The position numbers were made by a program, and so were the translations under genes. A model generated the notes under the pieces. It searched no databases, had not been told where the DNA came from, and saw only the letters and a program-made list of their open reading frames with translations. From Ailurus styani (Eukaryota; Chordata; Mammalia; Carnivora; Ailuridae), in assembly GCA_002007465.1 (NCBI GenBank), contig LNAC01000032.1:9417218-9481217 (forward strand): a DNA stretch of 64,000 nt. Reading direction: 5' to 3'. Shown piece after piece: positions 11,331 through 64,000 of the stretch. The stretch's first letter is position 1. Each line of letters opens with the position of its first letter.

Positions 11331-12334
11331 AGATATTTTTGAAGGCGGTCAGGTTCAGAGAAGCAGAGATCTTGTTGTGGGCAGAGATCTAATGAGATAC
11401 AGAGAATGGCAGTAGGCCCTTCACAGAAGAAATGCTGCCAGGCTAAATCCTTCAGGTTTGCAGGAAGAAGCTGACAGGGCAGAGGACTCATGTCCAAGGG
11501 CTGTGCATTTCTCTGACAGACATCTTTGCTGAGGACAAAGCTGTCTTGGACACTGATGTTTGAAACAGTGGAGGGGTCAGAATTAGAGACATCAAGAGAG
11601 GCTTAGAGTGATATTTCTGGCTCCAGTACCTCATTTCAAAATGTGGACTATCACTCCAGCCCTCTTAGATTTCTACCTTGTTCATCCAGAAAGGAGTCAG
11701 TGTTTGTCCTAAGCTTCAGGTTTCTTGTTTCCCCGGAGCAAGCTAGAGTTGCTAAGTGCTATCCATTCTCCAAATGGGCGGCCATGTTTGATGGAGCCAG
11801 GCAGAAAAGCTGTTGGGAAGTAGCATAACACTAATGTCCAGGACACCACATGCATCGCTCTTGAGTCGATTACTATTTTGCATTTTATAGAAATGGTTGT
11901 GGTGTGTTAAGCATCACCTGGCTGAGGTTCCTTGGTCCATGACATCTTTGGCTTAGTGCCCGAGGTCAATGTGCCTTTGCTGTAGCATAAGTGTCTTTAC
12001 AGAATGCTTCTTCCAAGGCCAACATCACCACCCATGACACACCACTCCTTCCAGTTTTTGATTCCTGTTCTCTCTTCTCGCAACATCACAATAAAGGTGC
12101 TAGCCAGAGCCTTATGAAAACTGGAATTAGAGCTCATTTTCAAGTTTACAGGTACTGAAGAGGTTCTGACTGTTGGTAATCTGTGGCTCATATTCCGAAG
12201 GACTCTGACCTCCTATTAGAGAATCCGGCCTGTCCTATAGAGGGGCAGAGGCTTAGCCGTGTATGTGTCTGAGCTCAGAAAGTGGCAGAAAGAGAGTAAT
12301 AGGGTGTTCAAAGTAATGGAAGACAAAGACAACT
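11331..12334. other. Intergenic DNA next to the MTTP 3' end
   Basis: I see no gene or nameable repeat. Small open frames at 11643-11828 and 11997-12191 match nothing known. Confidence 0.6.
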
Positions 12335-12352
12335 CAATAGGATGTCCATATA

Positions 12353-12358
12353 TTTATT
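12353..12358 (-). terminator. MTTP: Candidate MTTP polyadenylation signal AATAAA
   Basis: Minus strand AATAAA, followed within about 25-45 bases by a T/G-rich stretch (TTGAGTTGTCTTTGTCTTCC) that could serve as the downstream element. I found no other canonical hexamer between it and the stop codon; an ATTAAA variant lies near 12434. Confidence 0.5.
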
Positions 12359-13048
12359 TCATCACACATCATTTAAAATTTACAACCAGTGGTGGACTAG
12401 CTAAACTTCCATTGCATGTGTGTATGTATGTGGGTTTAATGGACAAATGAGCACCTGTTATCTGTTTTGAGTTTATCACTATCAACACATACATCTTGTT
12501 TATCAATAGGTATTTGAAAACGTTTAACATGGTTCTTTTAATTGGTAAAAATAAAGACAGTCTTTTCCTGATTTCATATTTTAGAAGTCCAAATCCATCA
12601 GTTTCTTAAAGCAGTATTAAATTCTCTTGGCCATTCTGGTTTTTGTACAGACTGTAGTCAAACAGACTAGAACTTCCACCACAGAACACTTGAATGAAAG
12701 AAAAAATAATGAACATATGAAAATGTCCCTTATAAAAGACAGTGTCCCACATTACAGTCTCAAAGAGACACAGCACAAGTAAAATCAAATGGAGTTTCTG
12801 AAGTTCGTATTTCTAACTCTTACGTGCTAAGTCCAATATCCTTGCAAGGCAGAAGGCAGAGGGTAAAATGGCGTTCTTCTAGAAATGTGACCACGTGACC
12901 ATGTGGTCAGTGGAAAGATGACGCTGTGTTTGAATTCTGTGTACCTTCTACATCAATGCTTAGTAAAACTAATGACAAAAGAGATAAATATCCACTCTTG
13001 AAGCAGTGACAAAAGTCTTTAAAAAGTCTTATCCCCTCCCCCCACTTC

Positions 13049-13093
<45 letters not shown>

Positions 13094-13115
13094 CCTCCCC
13101 TCCCCCCCCCCCCAC

Positions 13116-13118
13116 CNT
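13116..13118. other. Assembly ambiguity: single N in the MTTP 3'UTR
   Basis: N at 13117, preceded by poly-A (about 13054-13089), GGGCCC and a long C run. A one-base placeholder next to homopolymers marks a break or a poorly closed gap. Confidence 0.9.
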
Positions 13119-13515
13119 GTAAGGTCCTATGGAGGGCTTCATACACATTGACTGAAAACTGTTCAAGTGAAATGCGGTTCTCTTGAGGGTACGTGTGTTT
13201 TGTTTTGTGTTTTACAGACAACTGTTCCTTCTCAGAACAACACTCTTCTCACTGTACCAAATGGGATTTGACGGAGGGACCAGAACACTAGGAATGTTGC
13301 TAGAAGGGTCACATACGTTGGCTCAAAATGACACTATCGGTACTATACAGAATTAGGCCCAAATTTAATCATTTGAGGTTTTTCAGAGCTTTTTACAAAA
13401 ATCTTAAATACAGGTAAATATGTAAACACTGTGCTCTCAGAGAGCAAGTATATAGGCATGTCACATCGTATCCCTTCTCGGAAGACAGATCCAAGTGAAA
13501 CCTCACCAATCAGTC

Positions 13516-58123
<44,608 letters not shown>

Positions 58124-58205
58124 ATTGACTAGCTACCGTCTAATGCATCCAGTGCCCAGCTAGGAGCCGCTGAGAAGTGGACTCTTCTGATGGCAGAGAG
58201 GGAGT
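58124..58205 (-). other. MTTP: MTTP 5' untranslated region (inferred extent)
   Basis: About 82 nt between the ATG and a transcription start inferred 25-30 bases downstream of the TATA-like GATAAACA box. No upstream ATG in frame with the coding sequence is seen. Confidence 0.5.
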
Positions 58206-58232
58206 GACCCTCCTTAGAACCTGCAGCAAGCA

Positions 58233-58240
58233 TGTTTATC
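58233..58240 (-). promoter_or_regulatory. Forkhead/TATA-like box
   Basis: Minus strand GATAAACA. It fits a forkhead core (ATAAACA) and, about 30 bp from the inferred start, could stand in for a TATA box, since no better TATA motif is present. Confidence 0.45.
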
Positions 58241-58243
58241 TTT

Positions 58244-58256
58244 GGGGGAAAGGTCA
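58244..58256 (+). promoter_or_regulatory. DR1 nuclear receptor element (HNF4/PPAR-RXR/COUP-TF type)
   Basis: Plus strand GGGGGA A AGGTCA, two half-sites in direct repeat with one base between. It sits about 40-50 bp upstream of the inferred start, where the human promoter has its HNF4 element. Confidence 0.75.
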
Positions 58257-58301
58257 GATTCCAAACTCCAAAATGAGGACCTAAGTTCACCAAGAGCTCA
58301 C

Positions 58302-58316
58302 TATTAATGATTAAAC
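58302..58316 (-). promoter_or_regulatory. HNF1-type site
   Basis: Minus strand GTTTAATCATTAATA with an exact 11-base palindromic core TTAATCATTAA at 58304-58314, close to the HNF1 consensus GTTAATNATTAAC. It lies about 100 bp upstream of the inferred start. Confidence 0.75.
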
Positions 58317-60058
58317 TTAGGTGGGCTGTAGTTTTTGGTCTCTTACTCTATTTATTTATTTTTTTTTACTTGAGAAAGAAAATCACGAAAATTTTCGCTT
58401 TTGAGAGCTAAACTGATCTGCCTTCCTATAAATTCAGCAGTGTTGAAGGACATCTGAGAAAGACTGGTGGTGATACTCCTTTGCTCAATACACAGACATC
58501 ATCATCCTATATCAACTGCGTATCTATACGTTTTGCCACTTTACGTGGGAGGGTGGTGAGGATTCTCAAACTAAGCTAAACTTAATTGAATTTTATTATG
58601 TCTTTTATGGTCACTTTGGAATTTTTTTTATATTATGTATATGCTATTATTTAAAAATCATTCTAAATTTTAGGATTTATTTTTTAAATTTTTAAGTTGT
58701 ACCACCACCAACCACTTCAAAATAATGTTATAGTAGATGGTGCTTTCCATTTTGAAAAGTAGATGGTTTTCTTTATGTGTGAAATTAATGGGTTGTAGCA
58801 AATCAGCACTGTCTACCACTAACATGCTAGTAGGCCAATTGAGGATATTCTAGTAGACTTCTAGCTATTTCTATGACAGGAAACACTTGTCTGAGTCTCA
58901 GACTGACTAGATGGTGTCCCCTATGCTTTCTGAATCCCATTTCTAAGAAGAAATTCAGAGGGGGAATTCTAACCCTTAGCACTTTTGCTACAGGAAATTA
59001 ATTAGGAAATTTCTCTAGAATTAAAGCGAATATTCTAGTATGGCTAAAACTATGGTACATGAACCAACTCTTGTCCTTGAAAACTGCAACAGAAACCTGC
59101 TAAGAACAAAACCTTCGAAAATGAGATGGTTGATGGGGGTAGGGAGTGTCTGTAGGGATGTTTTGGCAGGGAGCAAAGTACTGGTGAAGGGCCATTTGAA
59201 TGAACTTGAAAATACTTACAGTCATGTTTAAGTATAAAACGTGTTCTTAAATCTTCCCTCCTCTTTCTCAAAGCCCTTTTCTAAAATCCTAACCTTAAAC
59301 TTATATCTTTCAGACAACCCAGATAAAAAACAACTAACAGGGTCACAAAATGAAATATAAAATTTTTAAACCTTTGTTTAAAGTTAAACATATTACCTCT
59401 TGAAATATATTTTTGTATAAAGAACTGAAGGATGAAAATTGTCTTTATCATCTATCAATATTAAAACTTTATTTGCTACCCAAACTTTCATATATAAATC
59501 ATGGCTAAAGTACTTATACGAAAATAAAATGTTCAGCTGTAACTACCACCTCAAAAGTATAAATAAATAAGTTTTCCTGGGGTAAACAGAAAAGGCCATT
59601 AGAAAAATGTTTGTTGAAGAAATATGTTTTTATGAATAACAGGAATTATAAGTACAAGGTAATGTGAAAGTGCTTTGCTGCTTTACATTTGAAGGATTTC
59701 TATGTCCTCCACAATATCTGCATTACATACATAGTGATATGAAGCCCTTATAGACACCTAAACTTTACATTCTTATTTATTTAAATTAAAGACTGGTTTG
59801 ATTCAAATGTGATTCTATGAAAACTGTCTTTTGTATTTCCATTTGAGGCTCACAGTTACATAGAATTTTAATGTTTGTGGTTAGACTATGCTATGCATGC
59901 ATGATACGTGTCTCTTTGGGTAAAGTACCATTTGTTGTCAAGTGTTTACCAGAGTCCAACCAATAAAAGATATATCAGTATTGCTTAATAAAATAAATGC
60001 TGTTTCACTTGAGCATTTGCTTTGGACTAGAAAGAAAGCTTCTATGAATCACAGTATT

Positions 60059-60267
60059 TTTTTTTCTCTTTTCTTTTAAATTTTATTTATTCATCTGACA
60101 CAGAGAGAGAGACCACAAGTAGGCAGACAGGCAGGCAGAGAGAGAGGAGAGAGGAGGAATCAGGCTCCCCGCTGAGCAGAGAGCCCGATGCGGGCCGATC
60201 CCAGGACCCTGGGATCATGACCTGAGCCGAAGGCAGCGGCTTCAACCCACTGAGCCACCCAGGCGCC
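60059..60267 (-). mobile_element. SINEC, young
   Basis: T-rich left end, CCACCCAGGCGCC right end. Exact 17 bp target-site duplication CTATGAATCACAGTATT at 60042-60058 and 60268-60284. Confidence 0.96.
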
Positions 60268-60611
60268 CTATGAATCACAGTATTAAACAGTCATTTCAGC
60301 ATAGGATGTTCAAAGAAGCCTGTTTCTGTTAGTAATAAATAACATCATCCTTTTATATTTTGCTTATAACTTTTACTTTATACAAAGACATTTGAAAGAC
60401 TTAAGACTGTTTTACCAGAAATAAAATAAGAATGCCAAACTCTTCCATATTCAGTGAATTCTGTGTACCAAAGAAGAGGCATTCTTCTCTGTTGCTCAGT
60501 TGATCAAGTAGAGCAAACGTGGTATAATATATATGGAAGATATCTCCCCAAACTCATCACCTATTTTACATGGCATATGAAGCAGGACAGAAGCATAGCA
60601 CAGTATAAAAA

Positions 60612-60745
60612 TAATAGAAGCTGCCATCTATGAAACAATTACTATGTATAATACACTATGCTAAGCACTTTAGTTTTTTCCTACTATATCCTAACAATCA
60701 ATTTACATATTAGAAAAATGAGGCTTGGATTAATTTAGTAAAAAT
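60612..60745 (-). mobile_element. MIR SINE fragment
   Basis: AATTACTATGTATAATACAC, TATGCTAAGCACTTTAG, ATTAGAAAAATGAGGCTTGG. Confidence 0.65.
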
Positions 60746-61585
60746 AACTTAAGAAATATAGAAAAATAAACCTGAAAACCTAATCATTATTCTCCTTTAC
60801 TCAAAAAATATTAGAGATAGGAAGTGGAAAAATTGATTTCTTAATGATGACAGAGAAATATTAATTGGGACTGTCACTAACTTTAGTAAGTCCACCACAA
60901 TTTTGTACAGTGGCTAACAGAGCACTTGACTCAATTGTGTTTAGATGTTCCAGGCTGAACATACAGGGGAAAAAATTGATCTGTGCTAACCAGGTCAAAT
61001 CAAATAATAGATTTTAAAACAATTCTATTGCAAAGAAATTCTATTGATAGTACAAAACACTGTGGAATATCTGCTATACAACTCTTTTGCAGTGACAAAT
61101 AAGAGACTATGACATAGATGAATGACTAATTCCAAAGTGCAGTTGTGTTTCTGTTGAGTACCAGAGGTTATTAGGAGTTAACTCATTTTTGTAGATTGGA
61201 AGATAAATGAACTTCACCCACTAGAGGTTGGAAGGAAATGTATTACCCTACCAGATATAGGTATAGTAAGTCAGGCTATAAGATAGCTATAGAGGGAGAA
61301 AAAAAAAAAGTCTTTATAACATTAGAACATCTTACTCTGTTCTTAGGGAAAAAAACATGACATTAATAGGAAAAAAAATTTAGAAGGACATTTCAAATTA
61401 CCCCTAAGTGGTCATAATAAAGTCTAATAGCATTTTCAATTCAGTGAGGGAGTTAGAATTTTCAAGAGGTCTTGCAAAAAATAATTCTGTTAGGTTGAGA
61501 ATATTCTTATGATGTGATGATCTCTTTTATGCCAAGGCAAAATTATAGGAGAATACATAAACAATTTTAAAAGGTATACCTTAAG

Positions 61586-61776
61586 GGCACCTGGGTGGCT
61601 CAGTGGGTTAAGCTTCTGCCTTTGGCTCAGGTCATGACCTCCGGGTCCTGGGATGGAGTCCTGCATCAGGCTCTCTGCTCAGCAGGGAGCCTGCTTCGCC
61701 CTCTCTCTCTGCCTACCTCTCTGCCTACTTGTGATCTCTATCTCTCTGTCGACTAAATAAATAAAATTAAAAAAAA
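61586..61776 (+). mobile_element. SINEC, young
   Basis: GGCACCTGGGTGGCTCAGTG head. 17 bp target-site duplication with one mismatch (AAAAGGTATACCTTAAG and AAAAGGTATACGTTAAG) at 61569-61585 and 61777-61793. Confidence 0.95.
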
Positions 61777-61961
61777 AAAAGGTATACGTTAAGAATTCTC
61801 TTTGGAAAAATAAAAACCTAAGGGCCTAACACTAAATATCTTTCTTTAACAAAAATAAACTTGAGGCTTAGGTTTAAAACATTTTAAATCTAAGTCTCTC
61901 CGAAAAGGATAGTAATTTTTCCAAAATGAAGTTATTAAACAAACTTTACCCTCACTCCCAC

Positions 61962-61963
<2 letters not shown>

Positions 61964-62004
<41 letters not shown>
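61964..62004 (+). repeat. (AC)n microsatellite
   Basis: About 20 AC units. Confidence 0.97.
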
Positions 62005-62006
<2 letters not shown>

Positions 62007-62326
62007 TTGACCAGGACAAAAAAATCCTTATGGTTCAATAATAACCCAACAGCTTCCTAAGAGCAGTCTAACTACATTATCTTTAGCCACAAAAAAACTG
62101 AATTTCTAAGATTTAAAGGAGAGAAATGACTCTGCTTCAGTAGACTACTGTAAAGAAAACAAAATTTAAATTTGGATCAGATTGACTTTAATTACTAAGG
62201 CAGTCCAGAGATTTCCCATATAGCCTGCACCCAGCTTTTCCTATTATCTTACATTATTTGTAAGATCTGTTTTGGGTTTGTAAAATTAACAAACCAAAAT
62301 TAATACATTGTTATTAACTAAGATAC

Positions 62327-64000
62327 ATGCATATCTTATTTTACTGTACTTTATTTTATTGTGCTTTGTAGACTAAATTCATGCCATTTTTCCAACAGCA
62401 TTTGCTCACTCTATGACTCTGTGTCATATTTTGGTAATTGTTGCAATATTCAAACTTTTTCCTAACTAATATATTTGTTATAGTGATCTGTGATTAGTGA
62501 TCTTTGATGTTATTATTGTAATTGTTTTGGGGCACCACAAACCACATCTATAAAAGATGGAGAATTTAATAAATAAATGTGTGTGTTCTGAGCGCTTCAC
62601 TGACCAACTGTTCCCCCATCTCTCTCCATGTCCTTGGGTCTCCATATTCCCTGAGACACAAAATTGAAATTAGGCCAGTTGATAACACTACAACGACCTC
62701 TAAGTGTTCAAGAGAAAGGAATAAGCACATGTCCTCACTTTTTTTTTAAAAGATTTAATTTACTTTTTTTGCCAGAGAGAGAGAGATCACAAGTAGGCAG
62801 GCAGGCAGAGAGAGAGGAGAAAGCAGGCTCCCTGCTGAGCAGAGAGCCCGATGAGGGGCTCAGTCCCAGGACCCTGAGATCATGACCTGAGCCTAAGGGA
62901 GAGGCTTTAACCCACTGAGCCACCCAGGCGCCCCATGTCCTCACTTTAAATAAAAAGCTAGAAATGATTAAGTTTAGTGAGGAAGGCATGTCAAAAGCCC
63001 AGATAGGCCAAAAGCTAGGCCTCTGGTGCCAAACAATTAGCCAACTTGCTAATGCAAAGTTCTTGAAGGAAATTAAAAGTGCTAGTCCACTGAACACAAG
63101 AGTGGCAAGAAGGTGAAACAGACTTCTTGCAGATACGAAGAAAGTTTGAGAGGTCTGGATAGAAGATCAAAACAGCCACAAAATTCCCTCAAACTAAAGC
63201 TTAATCCAGGGAAAGTTCCTAACTTTCCTCAGTTCTCTGAAGGGTGAGAGAGGTGAGGAAGCTATAAAATTTGAAGCTAACAGAAAAGTTGGAAAAAAAG
63301 TTTGAAGCTAGTAGAGGTTGATTCATGAAGTTTAAAGGAAAGAGTCATTTCCATAACAAAAAAGTGCAAGGTGAAGCAGCAAGCGCTGATGTAGAAGCTG
63401 CAGCAACTACTCCCGAAGATCTCGCCAAGTAATTCTTGAAGGTGGCTACACTAAATAATAGATTTTCAATGTAGAAGAAACAAAAGAAGATGGCATCTAG
63501 GAGTTTTATAGCTAAAGAGAAGTCAATGCCTGACTTCAAATCTTCAAAAGACAGGCTGCCTTGTTGGGTGCTAATGCAGCTTGTGACTTTAGGTTGAAGC
63601 CAAGGCTCACTTGCCATTCAGAAAATCCTAGGGCTCCTAAGAATCGTCCTAAATCCATTCTGCCTCTGCCCGATCAGCGAAACAACAAAGCCTGGATGAT
63701 AGTACATCTGTTTATCTGTTTATAACGTGGTCTACTATTTTAAGCCCACTGTTGAGACCTACTGCTCAGACGCCTTCCTTTCAAAATATCATTGCTCATT
63801 GACAAGGCACCTGGTCACCCAAGAGCTCTGATGGGGATGTGCAATGAGATTTAAGTTGTTTTCATGTCCATCAACACAATATTCATTCTGCAGGCTATGG
63901 ATCAAGGACTAATTTCAACTTCCAAGTCTTATTACCTAAGAAATACATTTCATAAGGCTATAGCTGCCACACATAAGTGATTCTTCTGACAGATCTGAGC
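62327..64000 (+). mobile_element. Tigger1-like pogo DNA transposon, decayed, cut by the window end
   Basis: Sequence follows the Tigger1 consensus from a degraded left terminus (CATATCTTATTTTACTGTAC) through CATTTTTCCAACAGCATTTG and GTGATCTTTGATGTTATTAT into the transposase coding region (AAGCTAGAAATGATTAAG, GGTGAAGCAGCAAGCGCTGA, GCCTGGATGATAGTACATCT). The usual start codon reads ACG at 62693-62695, a SINEC splits the coding part, and indels break the frame, so this is a transposase pseudogene. The 3' end lies beyond the window. Confidence 0.93.
62742..62934 (-). mobile_element. SINEC inserted in the Tigger1 copy
   Basis: T-rich left end, CCACCCAGGCGCCCC right end. Exact 13 bp target-site duplication ATGTCCTCACTTT at 62729-62741 and 62935-62947. 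Confidence 0.96.

Larger units (their letters stand above)
12335..13515 (-). other. MTTP: MTTP 3' untranslated region (inferred extent)
   Basis: From the TGA down to the first canonical poly(A) signal on the minus strand, about 1.2 kb. The end is an inference from AATAAA at 12353-12358. The region has a run of about 36 A on the plus strand (T on the mRNA strand) at about 13054-13089, followed by a C-rich run and an N at 13117, so its true sequence is uncertain there. Confidence 0.55.
58206..58330 (-). promoter_or_regulatory. MTTP: MTTP proximal promoter
   Basis: Read on the minus strand this 125 bp block carries, in order toward the gene, an HNF1-type palindrome, an intervening stretch, a DR1 element and a forkhead/TATA-like box. 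The order and spacing to the inferred start match the human MTTP promoter, where HNF1 and HNF4 drive liver and intestine expression and insulin and sterol responses map nearby. The motif matches are seen; the regulatory roles are carried over from family knowledge. Confidence 0.8.
58331..62326. other. Intergenic DNA upstream of MTTP
   Basis: No exon recognised on either strand. It holds two SINECs, a MIR-like fragment and an (AC)n; the rest is AT-rich and unassigned. In human the head-to-head neighbour of MTTP is TRMT10A; none of its exons is seen here. Confidence 0.6.

Noticed and set aside
58331..62326. First exons of a head-to-head neighbour (TRMT10A in human)
   Set aside because: No matching coding sequence, CpG-rich promoter or conserved exon was seen in this stretch; the neighbour must lie beyond the window.
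62664..63617. Open frames within 62664-63617
   Set aside because: They are chance or relic frames in a dead transposase and an inserted SINE; the transposase frame is broken.

Overview
The window is mammalian nuclear DNA that holds one protein-coding gene, MTTP (microsomal triglyceride transfer protein, large subunit), complete and on the minus strand. All 18 coding exons can be placed, from the ATG at 58121-58123 to the TGA at 13516-13518. Every intron is GT-AG, every phase matches across its junction, and the exon lengths sum to 2685 nt, which is exactly 894 codons plus stop, the length of human MTTP. No frameshift or premature stop is seen.

The organism is a caniform carnivore, most likely a mustelid (ferret, mink, otter or badger group). 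This rests on 18 Can-SINE (SINEC) insertions (one of them also met as a partial duplicate beside a gap), many with the 'CAGTGGGTTAAAGCCTCTGC' head and the 'ATAAATAAAATCTTT' tail, most bounded by clear 12-19 bp target-site duplications. The species call is an inference from SINE type only. Three single-N positions (13117, 17067, 17409) show a draft assembly; two of them sit between duplicated flanks and look like unmerged contig ends.

Layout, left to right: 1-12.3 kb is intergenic DNA downstream of MTTP, filled by two young L1 3' fragments (one with a twin-priming inversion), an old L1 ORF2 fragment, MIR and L2 pieces and hAT relics. 12.34-13.52 kb is the inferred MTTP 3'UTR. 13.5-58.1 kb is the MTTP coding region with introns from 119 bp to about 6 kb carrying SINEs, L1M, L2, MIR and microsatellites. 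58.12-58.33 kb is the 5'UTR and proximal promoter, with an HNF1-type palindrome, a DR1 (HNF4/PPAR-RXR/COUP-TF) element and a forkhead/TATA-like box in the order known from the human promoter. 58.3-62.3 kb is intergenic with few recognisable repeats. 62.3-64.0 kb is a decayed Tigger1-like pogo transposon, split by a SINE and running off the window end.

The encoded protein works in the ER lumen as a heterodimer with protein disulfide isomerase and loads lipid onto apolipoprotein B, which fits a promoter with liver and intestine factor sites. I found no evidence for an undescribed biological system. The most useful second-look items are the assembly artefacts in intron 16 and the 3'UTR, a divergent block at the start of coding exon 17, and several nested or rearranged mobile elements.
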